Shown here: positions 1 to 12,870 of the stretch, in pieces
Position numbering within the stretch: position 1 is the stretch's first letter
How the letters are laid out: each line of letters opens with the position of its first letter
Source: Amaurobius ferox
Lineage: Eukaryota > Arthropoda > Arachnida > Araneae > Amaurobiidae
Length of the DNA: 64,000 nt
NCBI GenBank assembly: GCA_951213105.1
Contig: OX578133.1
Location: forward strand, 137,497,203-137,561,202
Reading direction: 5' to 3'
Position numbers and translations under genes: made by a program
Notes under the pieces: model-generated
Seen by the model: only the letters and a program-made list of their open reading frames with translations
Database searches by the model: none
Told to the model about the DNA's origin: nothing

Positions 1-1762
1 GCGTAAAGTGTTGACACATGTGATTTCTGTCATTCGCTTTCTTGCCTCCAGAGGTTTGACATTTCGTGGGGATAATCAAACTATTGGGTCGCCAAAAAAC
101 GGAAACTTTTTAGGTATTCTAGAGCTGTTGAGTGAATTTGACCCTTTTTTGGAATAGCATCTCAAACTGTACAGAAATGCTGGAAAGGGGAACCCATCAT
201 ATCTATCAGCAAATATATGCGAGTAATTTAGTCAATTAATGGGGCAACGTGTTCTTTCTACTATTCCAGAAGAAATAAAAGCGTCAAAGTATTATTCAAT
301 TATTCAATAAGTGTAGATTCTACTCCAGACATCTTACATCTTGATCAACTGGCATTTATTATCCGGTACATTCGAGGATATGAGTCTATGGAGCGTTTCA
401 TTCAGTTCATTCCCATCTTTTCTCAAGGAGCAAAGAATCTAGCAGACACTGTTGTGCATGTTTTGAACGAGAACAAAATTCCAATATCAAACCTGCGTGG
501 TCAGTCATATGACAATGCTTCCAATATGTCTGGACGCTATACAGGATTGCAGACACGGATCCGTGAACTGAACGAGTTCGCTATTTATGTTCCCTGTGCT
601 GGACACAGCCTGAATTTGTGGGAGTAACAGCGGTAAAGTGTTGTCTACAGACTGTAAAATTCTTTAACTTTGTTCAGCGTCTATATTCCTTTTTCTCGGG
701 TTCTACATATCGGTGGAATATTCTAACATCATCTTTAGGAAAAGATCATTTTGTGATCAAATGTCTGTTCGATACGAGATGGTCATCACAGTTTGATGCT
801 GTCCATGCTGTATATGGAGGTTTCGAGAAAATCAAAAATGCACTGGATTCTCTATCAGCTGATGCTGACCAGGGAGCGAACACAAGGCGGGAGGCAGAAG
901 GATGATTAAGCAAGAAAATGGAAAAACTGGAAATGATATTTCTGACAATTTTATGGAATGACATTCTGCAAAGAGTGAACAAAACAAGCAAAGTCTTCCA
1001 GTCAAAAGATGTGAACATACTTGTGGTCATAAATCTTCTTGAGTCTCTGAAAACGTATCTTCAAGATATTTGAGGCAAGTTTAGTGAATATGAATTGAAG
1101 GCCAAGAATAGGTGTCCAGAATCGGATTATAGCGATGTGAAAAAGCGAGAAAGAAAGCGAAGTATGCGTCTTACTGCATATGATGGACCAGAAGAAGAAA
1201 TATATCTACATAAAAGTGAAAAGTTTAAAGTGGAAACATTCTTTCCTGTTTGGATTCTCTGAGCTCTGAATTAACTAAATGTGCAGAAGCTTATTCTTCG
1301 ATTGGAAATATGTTTTCCTTTTTCAGTCAATTGAAAACAATTGCTTGCAATGAATTAAGCAAAAGGTGTAAGTATCTAGCTAATGTGTATCACCAAGACT
1401 TTGATTATCGAGATCTTCTAAAGGAGTGCGTACATCTCAAACACTACATAGTTCTTGATAAAAAGTGTGAAACTCTCCCTGCCTTATACAGAAAAATAAT
1501 TTCCGACTACTTGAAATCTGTGTTTCTAAATGTCGAAATTGTACTCAGATTGTTTATGTGTATGATAATAACTAACTGTACGGGAGAACGTTCTTTCTCA
1601 AGATTAAAACTTATAAAGAATCAGCTTCGCCACGCAATGGGGCAGCAGCGTTTAAACTGGCTTTCTCTCATGTGCATGGAAAATGATATCTTAAAAACCA
1701 TTGACTTCATTCCAATTATAAATCAATTCACTGAAAAGAAATTTCGCAAACGTTTGTGTTGA
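1..1762 (+). pseudogene. hAT transposase remnant (ZMYM1/DUF4371-type), 5'-truncated by the window edge
   Basis: Decayed transposase of the hAT family related to the domesticated-looking ZMYM1 / DUF4371 proteins; the active enzyme would cut and paste its own DNA in the nucleus. Reading from base 2, the peptide contains GLTFRGDNQTIGSPKNG and LGILELLSEFDPFLE before a stop near 157, typical of the DUF4371 start. An open piece at 388-627 carries RGQSYDNASNMSG, with the catalytic Asp of the RNase H-like fold, and CAGHSLNL. Another at 618-905 carries LYSFFSGST and DTRWSSQFDAV. The piece at 1250-1762 carries the C-terminal hAT dimerisation motif TNCTGERSFSRLKLIKN. Between them are stops and frameshifts (near 157, 300, 627 and 905-1250), so it cannot encode one protein. 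Family assignment is from motif recognition; the extra N-terminal part lies off the window. Confidence 0.88.
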
Positions 1763-2117
1763 GGATTAATCGTGCATAATTCACATGGTGCCATCTCCGT
1801 CTATGCGATGTACAAGTTTTCATTTATATTTTGAATTTTTTTTTCATATTTTTTTAAAGCTTATGTTATATTGCTCAAAAGTTTATATTGGTCAATCATT
1901 GCTTTTTTCACGTTTAAGAGTGTAATGTTTTTTTAAAACATTTTTTTTAACAAAATGAATGTTAAAAGTATCAATACTGTAGCTCAAATTTTAAGTTTCA
2001 TCCCCCCCAAAAAAAGACACATTTTTATTACCGTTTAAATTTTTATTTGTATGGATGGGCAGGGGGCCTCAGTTAATTTATTCGCCCAGGGCTCACATTG
2101 TTGTTAAGACGGCCCTG
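1..2117 (+). mobile_element. hAT transposon, 3' part with terminal inverted repeat
   Basis: The transposase remnant is followed by ~340 bp of AT-rich 3' untranslated DNA. It ends in a GC-richer stretch, GCCCAGGGCTCAC then TTAAGACGGCCCTG at 2104-2117. Read on the other strand this gives CAGGGCCGTCTTAA, a CAGGG-type end expected of hAT elements of this group. The next eight bases (2118-2125, TATAGGGT) would be one copy of the 8 bp target duplication; the 5' partner is outside the window. Confidence 0.7.
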
Positions 2118-2145
2118 TATAGGGTATGTAGCCTGATATAGGTAT

Positions 2146-2148
<3 letters not shown>

Positions 2149-2179
<31 letters not shown>
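2149..2179. repeat. (TA)n microsatellite
   Basis: About 15 TA units directly downstream of the hAT end. Confidence 0.9.
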
Positions 2180-2185
<6 letters not shown>

Positions 2186-4499
2186 TAATAATAAAAAAAT
2201 TCAAGTATTATTAACATCATCATAGAAGCAAAATCACGGTCATAATGCCGATGAGAGAAGAGAACAGCACCAGTCCAAATTCAGTGATTAGTCAGAATCA
2301 AATTCCTCCTCAGGTCTAAGTATTTAACTCTAACTAACCCAAACAATATGCGTGTTTCAGATTGAGCAATAGTACATTACTATAAATACTCAATCTCAGA
2401 CTACAGGCATCAAAAAATGAAAAAATGAAGATAGGAAACATTAAGAAAATTTGTATTATCATGCGGAAAGAACCCTTCTTCTTCCACGTGTATACACGAT
2501 CAACCTCAACAGCTTAAAATCTTGAAACACCGGAATGAATAAGTCGAAATTCTACCAGGGAGGCAGTACGAACGTTCACAGTAATACTCCCAGACCCGTC
2601 CAGTGAGTCTAAGCAGGAGACCGGACAAGCAATTCAGAATATGAACAATCCGTATAAGCAATTCTGAATATGAACATGAATAAAAGATGAAAATTCCTAC
2701 TAAACAAGTAATTCATAGGAAAACTGGATAAACGAGAATGCCATTATACATCATATAAGGGCGCTCAAATCGTAGTTTTAAAACTGGCAAAAGTTACAAT
2801 TTTTTAGCGAAAATAAAATTCAAAACATTAATATTAATGCATCTTATTTTCCGATTCTTTGATTTTTCTATTTTTTTTACTTATTTTATTATTTTTCATT
2901 TTTATTTATTTATATAATTAAAAGATAATTATATATAATTTTTTTTAATTATGTATGTTAGCCACTATAATTGGGAAAGTTTTCTAGGATGTTATCGAGT
3001 GGAACTTGATACACTGAGTTGATATATATATATACATATACATATATATGTGTGTGTGTGATATGTATGTGTCTATATTAAAATTTATCCGTTTATATGT
3101 TAAAATCATATGAAATAATAGATTTTTTCCTTATTTAAATTGAAAGATTATGTGAAAAAGTAAATTCCTTATCTATTTGAAAAGATTAAATTTATATATT
3201 TTATTTTGGTTCATATAAATGACTGTAATTAGTAATCTTTTATCATCAGCAGAATAACCGATAATTTAGTTATGATTATACATGTTTTTAATATCTGCGA
3301 GCAAAAGATGGTTGATTAACTCGCATCGTCTTTCACCCACAAAATCACGTGAACTAATAATCTATAAAACACCGTTAGTCTGTTTACCCATTTTTTGCCT
3401 AAAATGATGGAAACGTTTTACACATCGTTGACTCATTATATCTAACCGGTGTAAGATTTAATATATCATTATTAGTTCCTAACTGCAGCTGTTGTGATGA
3501 ATATGACAGCAAACGTGGCACCTTATTTATATTTGGAGAGAGTAATGAAGTTAACTATTATTAAGGAGATATATTGGATATTAATTTTATTATGAGATAG
3601 CATTAATGCGTTGTATTATATTATTTTTTATTTATTTTACTTTAACAGAATGCTGTACGAAAATTCAATTAATGCACTATTTTCTTTTTCTGTCTGTTTT
3701 AGAATATTTATATATTTTGATATTTCAAATGTAAGTCATTGTTGTAAAATATTCGACGAATTCTTATAAATTGCTTTTTAATAATTTGTGTTTTATATCC
3801 ATACAGTTTAAATTTCCATTATAAAATATTTTCATGCGAAAATTTCTATTATATAGCGTATTTATATTTAAAGCTAAAACGCAAACAATATAAAGTAAGA
3901 ATCGAAAAGGATAAAAACAGACATGTAAAAGGTAAAAAAAAAAAAAACCTGAAGCGAGAAAGCTAAACCCATGGAGAAAAAGGAAAGCACTAAAGTGAGG
4001 AGTTTGAAGCTGGGTTAAAGTCAAAGTATTTGACTTGAATCTGTCGCACGCAACGTGATTGACTGCAACTCAAACAGAAAATATTGAGTTCATTATGAAA
4101 ATATATATAGATGATAACCTTAAACAAAATATATTTTTATTTATTTTTTTTTTTCTGAAGCGGGAAATCTTGTAGAAATGCATTTTAGAACAATATATTT
4201 ATTAGAAGTTTAAAGTTGTCACAAAACAATAATTAATAGTGGTGACTAAATATGGCATCCAGTTTTTATAACAAAAAGTTTTCAGTATATTCTGCTTTCG
4301 CTGCATGTGCACAAATGTCGCAAAGTAACAAAAGTTTAGTGTGAGGCAGTCGAGTTGGTCCATTGAAGAGTAAAACACCGCAACTAGTGATATCACATTT
4401 ATTAGCAGTCACAATTTTAAGCAAATAAACAAAAGTAAACTAAAGCAAGATCGTAACACGACTATTTTCTGAATAAGCACCTTTGACTGGTTTTCGATG
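2180..4499. other. Unassigned AT-rich DNA
   Basis: No gene or recognised repeat family. It holds a short compound TA/TG microsatellite near 3022-3060 and a duplicated phrase (GCAATTCAGAATATGAAC, then GCAATTCTGAATATGAAC) at about 2630-2675. The short open frames here have no recognisable protein features. Confidence 0.6.
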
Positions 4500-4880
4500 T
4501 AATACTCTCTAAATAAGAATTAAAATTGAATACGATCCATGTACATCCGGACAGCAGGCGTGACACAACCCTCCCTCACTCCCCCCCCCCCCCCCCAAAT
4601 AAAAAAGTTAGAAATTAGCCCTTTCATCTGACGGACATAATGTAAATCCAAGCCCTCACTTAATGTGAATCCACACGTAACACGTTGTAATATTTACAAT
4701 CTCTTTATTGCCTAAGTCGTCCAGATCACTCAAAGAGTGTAGAACAGTTACAAAACATTTATAATCTAACATTTAGCTGAGGTGCAAACTCACGCAGTGG
4801 ACGTGGTACTACCTAAAAAAGAATGAAATTTGTATGCAATCCGTGTATACCCGCGTAGCAGGCGTAATACTCCTAAACAA
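4500..4880 (+). repeat. Degenerate direct duplication with a C16 tract
   Basis: Two diverged copies of a ~60 bp phrase lie about 320 bp apart, around 4510-4570 and 4815-4875: both read roughly AAG-AAT-AAA-TT-GTA...ATCC-TGTA-ACCCG...GCAGGCGTRA. A run of 16 C at 4581-4596 follows the first. Family unknown. Confidence 0.35.
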
Positions 4881-7853
4881 GTGAATATTCCATGCTAATC
4901 GAAGCTACAGGGGCTAAGCTAGATCAAAACGTCGATAAAAAGAACGGGGGATATATTGGTAATTATGCCCCTATGACGGATACAATTGATTGGCTTCAGA
5001 ATAGGAAGGACATACATATATAGGTTTTCACATGTTAATAGTAAGAATATTTCTAAACAGCAAATATTTAGAATATAGCCATCTATGAACTTATGCTCAG
5101 AAGCATAATCATTTTAATCAGCTAAAGAAACAAAATCACGATAAAAATAGATAATGAAAATCAAATACAAAATTGTTTTTAAAATGAGATAATGGAAATC
5201 CCTCCTTTAGTACAGTGACAAGCAACGAAGAAACGTCATTACATTTGTTCGCTGTCTTCAGTACCGTATATACGATAACTGCGGAAGCGCGAAAACTTGC
5301 AGGGTACCGACGCATGTATGGTGCCTGTGCCATGAATAACTTTGTTGGTCTCCATAGAGATTTAGTAAAGTTCAGCACTTTGTAAATTTTACTACTGACG
5401 ATGTCTATTCGGTGTTAAAAAACGTTAATAAGTACGAAACGTGTCCTCAGATCTTTTCATTGGGAGCACGATTTTAAGCATTGAGAACGCAAGGTTTCAT
5501 TATTATAATTATATCCCCAAGGGCTGTTGATATATTAGTTTCTCGTTATAAATTAATGCAGGAAATCGAATAAATGATGAAATCATTTTGACCCACATTA
5601 TCAGCACCTGCGAGTTTTAATAACTAACGATTCCATAACTAAGAATGTTCTGATGGTTGCTGCTGTTTTATGTTTTCATTACTTGAAAATAATCTTACCT
5701 CTTATTAAAGTATATTAGATTTTACAGTTATTAGAGGCAGCCTGTATTTTGCAATATATTAAAAATTTAATTTATATATGTCGATCAGAAATGAGTGAAT
5801 AATTTTCTTCTCATTTACTCCAATATTCATATTGATTGAAAACAAAATCCTATTCTACAAAATACATATTCAAATCATTTAATTAATTCAATAGATATTT
5901 CGCACACATTCTCAGAGACAAGCAAAGACGCGTACCTTATTGAAAAACATTTAACTCGTGTTGAGAAATGCCCAACACATAAATATCCTCGGAATTCCGA
6001 GAGTAAAAATTTCGATCCCCTTAAAATACTTCCGATTCACGTATACCGTGAATTTTAGAGCATGGTAAAACAGAATAGTTTACAAATACATGTCAATCAC
6101 GCGCATTTGTTTTGTAAATATACACAGTTCCTGAGAGTTGTTTCCTGTTTCTGTCAAACATGAATTTCACAGAATACGTGGGTTGATTATGTTTTTCTAG
6201 AACTAAAAACATGCCTCAAATAAGCATCAGTTGTTTATTGATATAATGGAAATTTTTTACTCAAACATTTTTTGTTAAACATATAAATATTCTAAAAAGC
6301 ATTTCTACTTCAATGCTAAAATCCTCTTTGACTGTCAGTTTGACTGTTATTATTCTTGCTGACAGAAATGTTCTTCTTTTTCTATCAAAGTATATACTAT
6401 ATTGATGTGATTTAAAAACACGATCGGGAACACATTATTGCTTAAGGTAGCAATATTTTACTATTACGCATCCTTCAATTAACTTTATGATCATGTTACC
6501 ACAGAAATTGAACTTTATTTATTTACGCTTATTTTTTTGATTGATTACGCCTTTCTTTAATTGATCAATAACTAAAGTGTACAATTATCTGGGTAAATCT
6601 TTCTTGTAGAGTTTATCCTTCTTGGAGTTTTCTTATGTAGGCTCAATATATAAAAGTTAGAATGATTGTCAGACGTATTCTAGTTGGTTTACTTAGTAGT
6701 TCAAACATTGGTAGTTAATCGTAGTTATCGATTGCACTAGAGGCAACAATGCTGACATTCTCTTTGTCGGGAAGAAGGCGATGAGATTAAAAAAAATCAA
6801 ACGTTGCATTTTCTGTGATGAATTTAACTTCATTATCTAGCATCTAGTGTAGGATTTTGAAATGATGATCCACGCATTATTCCAGTATCAACTTATGGAC
6901 GATTTTTCTTCTCAATTTTGCACATCTGCATAATTTTAAACAATAATTACTGGTGGAGCAAATAATACAAATTACTTTTAGTTATCTGAAGTTCCATAAA
7001 TCAATGAATCGTGCTATGAGCTTTATGAATGCAATAAACGAAGTACCATTAAGGCCATCTTAGAGTCTCTAGAAATTTACTCCTTTTTATTTTACCATAT
7101 GAATTTAAAATTAAACATGAGCTTAAAATTGTTATTATTTTATAAGTGTTCAGTGTTCTTATTCTCTAAGTGTTCAATGTTCTTATTCTCTAACTGAATA
7201 AGCATATTTCTTAGTTTGGGGTGAGGAAAATTCCAATATATGAAGAAAGTGTCCCCTCCCTAAATTTCAACTACTTTAATATAACTGCACCCCAAGACTT
7301 TTCGACATACTTCTTTCTCCACTGCTTAAAAGTTGGCAGTTTTAGCTTTAAAATATAAATTATTTGTTTTGAATTCCTACAAGAATAGTATACATAAAGT
7401 AGTACTCGTAGCTTAAACAGTAATTTCACCTTAATTTTAACTGCATTCATAGCTTTAGCCTTTTTTTCGCCGTAAACAAAGTCTTTGGAATTAAAATATC
7501 TCCATTTAACCCATAAAAAAATTCTAAATACTTATATTCTATATCGCCCTTAAAATGCTATTTTTTAAAATTTAATAAATTACATAACACAATAACGCCC
7601 GGAAAAATAAAAATTGTTTAATCGTGCGTGGATTGAATGGATTGAATTAAAACTCGATTTGAAAAACCTAAAACTTAAATTTTCGCACGGATTGTGGCAA
7701 AAGACGGAACAATATTCCCGGATTGTGGAAATTGTTTGCTTTAAAAAAAGGAATTATTTACTTTTACTAAGACAATTTTTTTTCGAATTTTGAAAGTATG
7801 AATTCATATACCTTTTTTTTCCTTCCACCTTACTATGCAGGATGTTAAGAAAA
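4881..7853. other. Unassigned AT-rich DNA
   Basis: No gene recognised. It contains the hammerhead-like motif listed separately at 5395-5446 and a 24 bp phrase repeated twice at 7140-7190 (AAGTGTTCARTGTTCTTATT). The 80-codon minus-strand frame at 5136-5378 has no recognisable motif. Confidence 0.55.
5395..5446 (+). ncRNA. Possible hammerhead-ribozyme-like relic
   Basis: CTGACGA at 5395-5401 fits the hammerhead core CUGANGA, and CGAAACGTGTC at 5435-5445 resembles the second core block seen in retroelement hammerheads. The 33 bases between could form an imperfect stem II (GTCTATT against AATAAGTAC with two bulges). An extra U after A9 breaks the ideal stem start, and I could not confirm stems I and III. 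Hammerheads of this sort are known in Penelope-like elements, and a Penelope-like reverse transcriptase fragment lies at 28.1 kb. This is a weak call. Confidence 0.22.
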
Positions 7854-8561
7854 GTCATGAACCAGGCCAATTATGGTATATTTTTTGCAAGTGCATAGGA
7901 AACTCCGATGGCGCAGCATGAGACAATTTTAGGGGACGATGACCCCTATTTTAGTGGAGTATGGGGGCTGACCCCCTTCCTAGTAAAATACGGGGGGCTA
8001 TTTTTCTTCATGTTAGATATATGGGGAAAAGTTTCAAGTTTTAGAGCGTTACAAAATTAGTATAATGCATTTGTGTTCTCGCGAAAAAAAAATGGAAAGA
8101 AACCATGAAAAGAAGTGTATACAATATAATTCCCTCGCGAAAATATCGAAGATTTAGACAATGCAGCGAAATAAAATTGACTTTATTATATACAAAATAC
8201 AAAACGTTCACCTCCAGCAATGATGCTTCGAGCGATTTCCAATGTCTCTACTTTTGCACTGTTACATGCAGATTATGAAAATTCTATCTTTTAAAATCGT
8301 TATTCAGAGAGCTGTTTTCAATCTTTTGCGGGGAGGGAGACAAAAATGATTAGCACTAATGTTGAAACGCTCTACAACTAAGTAAACTTTTTCCCCTGCC
8401 TCCCCCTAGAGGTAACTCCCCCTACCCTACTCTGATAAAAAGGGAGCCATCCTCCCGAAAGTTGACTCATCGTGTAGCGCCATGGGGGATTTTCTGTACA
8501 CCTACATAAAAAATCATACGGTAACCATAATACTTCTAGAGTTATTTTCCTGGTTTATGAC
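7854..8561. mobile_element. Foldback / MITE-like element, ~0.7 kb
   Basis: Long imperfect terminal inverted repeats of more than 100 bp. The left arm opens GTCATGAACCAGG (7854-7866), followed by TATGG, a T-run, then GATGGCGC and AGGGGACGATGACCCC. Read on the minus strand the right arm gives GTCATAAACCAGG, TATGG, ATGATTTTTTATG, CATGGCGC and GGGAGGATGGCTCCC. No coding sequence. Non-autonomous DNA element, superfamily undetermined. Confidence 0.6.
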
Positions 8562-8760
8562 ATTTCATGACACGCGGTAAATGAATAATGCTTCTATCGG
8601 TCCGAAATTGAATTTAAAGGGTAGCTCTAGTGTGGCTAAAAGAAACAGAAGATATACAAAATAGTGTTGCAACCTCTTAGTGTTGCAACCGAAGAATTGT
8701 TTTTGTTATCTTCATCATTGAACAAGAAAGAGTTTTCTGGGAAACAGGAAGCCTGATTTC

Positions 8761-9215
8761 AACTTTCTCATACGAAGCATAGAGAAAGTTTTGTTTCCAT
8801 GAAAATTTTCGATGTCGAAATTCTGATGCCAATATATATTGTACAACCTCCTGAAAGCGTTTTGAATATTTTTAGAGTGATGTCCGTCTGTCTGTCTGTG
8901 ATCGATTTCTTGTGTACACAATTGCTGCCAAAATTATTGATGGATTGTCACGAACATTTATATTCGAATTTGTTAATGAAATGTCTAGAACTAGATAGAC
9001 ATTTTTTTTTTAAATTCAACCGAAAACTTCGAAATTTATTTGAAATTTTATATTTTCTTAACATGGCAACATAGGGGCAAAATTTGACATATTCATGCAT
9101 AACAGGGGTTATTTATGACTCAATGATCACGGAGCTTAATAGTTTCAATTATTGTAGAGAAAAATAGCTGTGATACACATCTTGTGTTCGTGACGGTAAT
9201 AGCCCCCTCGGGCAG
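8761..9215 (-). mobile_element. Hairpin-ended element fragment related to family A
   Basis: Begins with a hairpin, AACTTTCTC paired with GAGAAAGTT across 8761-8790. It continues with a segment that parallels the family A 3' region in reverse: AAAATTTTCGATGTCGAAATTC, then GAGTGATGTCCGTCTGTCTG. The end at about 9215 is approximate. Confidence 0.4.
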
Positions 9216-10284
9216 AGAGCAAGATTTTTTCAAGCCCTTTAAAATGAATGGTAACTTGTTATAATTGTAATCATTTGGACAAACGATACAGACTTTTCAA
9301 TTTTTTTCTTATAAAATGGCAAAAAAAAAATAATAATCTCAAGCTACTTAAAAATAGATTACAATATGAGAATTCCAGTAGAGCCACGCTGCAGTTAATT
9401 TTATTCTGTAAGACAACTGGTTGTATATATTTTACAGTGTGAGCGTAAAGGTATCGAATATTTTCATTATACTTGTGATTGATACATTGATTATTTCATT
9501 ATCCCGTGGCATAACAAAACAACAATTTTTGTGCTATATTTATAGCTTCAGAAAATTTTTATCTTGAAGAGAATAATTGTATGTCTAACGAATGTTCTAA
9601 ATTCTGAATTATTTTCATCACATACGTAACAGTTCGTAAACATACGTAAATGTTCGTAATTTATGTAAAGTTTCTTTAGCTCGAGATTGAGTCAGTTTAA
9701 TTTGATTTTCAACTTTTCCCTCTTTTTTGCAGAAAAGTTATTTAACTTTTTCATTTACCACATAAAAAGAAATTCACTCTCCGAAAAAGGTTGTCCATTT
9801 CATTTTATTACTTATCGCAATCTCTAAGAATTTTTTAAAAGAATATATTTCATACCTTAAATTTATCGGAGAAAGATTAGGTTTGTCACACACTCTGAAG
9901 TATGTTTTTGTCAATATTTTTGCCTCTGCATAAGCATTTCTTATTTACTCGCCTAATCCAATATTGCGGTGTGCGCCAGCTTTAAAATATCAAATATATC
10001 AACACACGGTAATTCCCTTCTCTTTTCCATCATAGATCCTGTCTTGTTGCCAAAATTCAAATTGCCATCGCACTGTCAAATACCTTTTCCTAACAGTCCA
10101 TATTTCGAAAGTTGTGTGGTCTGGAGCACCCCCCCCCCTCCCTCCTCAAATTAAAAACATTAGTATAATTTGATTTTTTCATTGGATCTTATCGAAATTC
10201 GATGCGCCAAATTTCATATCTCTACCTCGCATAAATGAAGGTGTTTCGTATTCGTATTTATACCTCAATTCAAATGTTTTAGTG
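9216..10284. other. Unassigned AT-rich DNA
   Basis: No gene seen. It contains a small CATACGTAA/GTTCGTAA repetition near 9620-9665 and a C-rich tract at 10129-10142. Confidence 0.55.
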
Positions 10285-10350
10285 TTGAAGACCCAGACCA
10301 CTAGACTGACCCAGAGGTTTGCAGTAGCCGTTTGAGTGGCCGGGAATGTT
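10285..10350 (-). mobile_element. Highly diverged 5S-SINE tail fragment
   Basis: AGACCCAGACCAC followed by GTTTGAGTGGCCGGGAATG parallels, in the same order, the minus-strand tail of the 5S-derived SINE (AGACCCAGACCGTCC ... GTTTGGACGGCCGGGAAGTG at 63.9 kb). Much more diverged than the other copies. Confidence 0.4.
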
Positions 10351-10393
10351 TTAGTGTGGGGAATGTTTTAGTGTGGGGAATGTTTTAGTGTGC
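10336..10393 (+). repeat. 18 bp minisatellite, three copies
   Basis: GGGAATGTTTTAGTGTG is repeated three times in a row with one or two changes. Confidence 0.85.
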
Positions 10394-10740
10394 GGAACCT
10401 CTAAAGTAAATATTAGTAAAGTAAACTTGTACAACTGTTTCTTATTGAACGGCCTGTCTGTCATTGCACCAAACTTCTACTGTGTCTCATCGTGTAGCAC
10501 TTTTTTTAATCATTTCGCATTTTATTCACTTAGGTATGGCACTCCCTCAAAGGAATATTTTTAAAACATTCGCTATTTTCCGTGTGTTTTATCAAAATTT
10601 ATAGCCCAAGTATTAAATTTCTGGTCTCTATCTATTCGGGAATTACTTCAAAAAGATGGACAGGCGGACGGACTGACGCCTGGGAATTAGTATATATAAT
10701 AATATGTTCAGAAATCAAGTCTAGATAGAATAACTAAAAA

Positions 10741-11574
10741 TCTGATGTGGGCAGCACATGACTTTCCCTGCAGACTTATATTAACGTTCTCTTTATTTTA
10801 ATTAAATTTATTTCACTTTTAATTCAATTTTCGTTCTCATTCGGTAACCTGACTTATTTTCAAAAGTGGCTTAGGGAAAGTACGAAAAACTAAAATATCT
10901 CGAGAACGGCTAGTCCTAGTGTAATGGGGTTGGTCTTATTCTTTTCGTCTTTAAAAATTACGTATTAAATCAGCATTTAATGGATATATTTGAGTATACC
11001 CAGTTCTTAAGTTTAGATTTTGACGATTTTTGCGGGCCATTTTGCAAAAAAAGGCAGGTCATTTTTTTTCGAATCATACCAAAATCTAATCAGCCCTAGA
11101 ATAACCGATAAGTGACTCATTTACCGAATTTTGTGAAATTCGGTCCATTAGTTTTTCAGCTACAGTGGATACAAGCTTTTGCGGGCCATTTCACAAAAAA
11201 GGCGGGTTCTTTTATTCCGAATCGTACCCAAAACTAATTAACACCAGCCCCGACCACAAGTGACTTACCTACAAAATTTTGTGAAATTCGGTCGATTAGT
11301 TTCTTAGTTAGAGTGGATACAAAATCTGCACAGACAGACACACAGACAGACACACAGACAGACACACAGACACACAGACAGACAGACAGACACACAGACA
11401 CACAGACAGACAGACAGACACACACACACAGACGTCACGCTAAAAATGTTTTTTTCGTATTCTAGAGGTCACGAAAAGAGTAGAGGTAGATCCGTCGAAA
11501 ACTCGACTTGCGATTTTCGGCATGATTCCAATACTTTCCCTATACATTACCATGCATTGCAGGGAAAGTAAAAA
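10741..11574 (+). mobile_element. Family A element, copy 1 (hairpin-ended, microsatellite-bearing)
   Basis: Starts TCTGATGTGGGCAGCACATG after an A-run, so the first bases can form a small hairpin (ATGTG/CACAT), then ACTTTCCCTGCA. The body is non-coding. A GACAGACACACA microsatellite lies at about 11327-11431. The 3' end is a hairpin: ACTTTCCCT paired with AGGGAAAGT (about 11532-11570), then AAAA. No target duplication is visible. The end plan (TC start, no TIR-type duplication, 3' hairpin, internal microsatellite) resembles non-autonomous Helitron/Helentron elements, but this is inference; a long MITE is the alternative. Confidence 0.6.
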
Positions 11575-12381
11575 TCTGATGTGAGCATCACATGACTTTC
11601 CCTGCAGACTTATATTAACGTTCTCTTTATTTTAATTAAATTTATTTCACTTTTAATTCAATTTTCGTTCTCATTCGGTAACCTGACTTATTTTCAAAGG
11701 TGGCTTAGGGAAAGTACGAAAAACTAAAATATCTCGAGAACGGCTAGTCCTAGTGTAATGGGGTTGGTCTTATTCTTTTCGTCGTTAAAAATTACGTATT
11801 AAATCAGCATTTAATGGATATATTTGAGTGTACCCAGTTTTTTATTTTAGATTTTGGCAATTTTTGCGGGCCATTTTGCGAAAAAAAGGCAGGTTATTTT
11901 TCTCTGATTCGTACCAAAATCTAATCAGCACCAGGGTGACCTATACGTGACTCATCTACCGAATTTTGTGAAATTCGGTCCATTAGTTTTTCAGCTACAG
12001 TGGATACAAGCTTTTGCGGGTCATTTCACAATAAAGGCGGGTTCTTTTATTCCGAATCGTACCCAAAACTAACCAGCACCAGCCCCGGCCACAAGTAACT
12101 TACCTACAAAATTTTGTGAAATTCGGTCCATTAGTTTTTTAGTTAGAGTGGATACAAAATATGCGCAGACAGACACACAGACAGACACACAGACAGACAC
12201 ACAGACAGACACACAGACACACAGACAGACAGACAGACACACACACAGACGTCACGCTAAAAATGGTTTTTTCGTATTCCAGAGGTCTCGAAACGTGTAG
12301 ATCCGTCGAAAACTCGAGTTGCGATTTTCGGCATGATTCCAATGCTTTCCCTATACATTACCATGTATTGCAGGGAAAGTA
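11575..12381 (+). mobile_element. Family A element, copy 2 (tandem head-to-tail with copy 1)
   Basis: Begins TCTGATGTGAGCATCACATG immediately after the AAAA that ends copy 1 and repeats its whole sequence with scattered differences, including the internal GACAGACACACA tract (about 12166-12249) and the 3' hairpin with AGGGAAAGT near 12372-12380. High similarity by eye implies either a recent tandem duplication or a tandem insertion. Confidence 0.6.
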
Positions 12382-12838
12382 AAAAAGTGGAACAAAATGG
12401 CTGAGACAATTTTGAGATACATTGATCTTTACGAAAATTAATTATATACATTTTAATGGTCGCTGGTAAATGTCTTCTAAACATTTAAAGTAAGACTAAT
12501 GTTTTGTCAGCATTCCTCATTCGTGTACTGATCCATTGCAAGTGTTTTTATGTATCATTGCGTTGCGAAAGATGGTGTACCTGGGAAATTGAAAGAGCCC
12601 TCTAAAGCCTAGCCGCTTAACTTGCGACCATGTATTCTTTGAAGAAAAGTGTTTGTTTCGATCTGTTTTATCATCCCTAAAAGTTTGTTCCATTAATTTT
12701 GAAACACCCTGCACACACACACACACACACATATATATATTATATATATATATTTATTTATTTATTTATACATATCAATCCATTGCTTTTGATAGATTTT
12801 CTTCAAAATTGGTCTCCTTTACTGGTCACTTTCTAATA

Positions 12839-12870
<32 letters not shown>

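Noticed and set aside
1250..1762. Intact domesticated hAT-derived host gene
   Set aside because: Upstream parts are in other frames with stops, and a transposon terminal repeat lies directly downstream, so it is a dead transposon.
4581..4596. C16 tract (and G12 at 41915-41926) as G-quadruplex regulators
   Set aside because: Single homopolymer runs without nearby gene; likely simple repeats, possibly of uncertain length in the assembly.
11234..11425. Cys-Val/Ser repeat frame, and similar frames at 12139-12382 and 46591-46920
   Set aside because: Translations of GACA/CA microsatellites inside family A elements.
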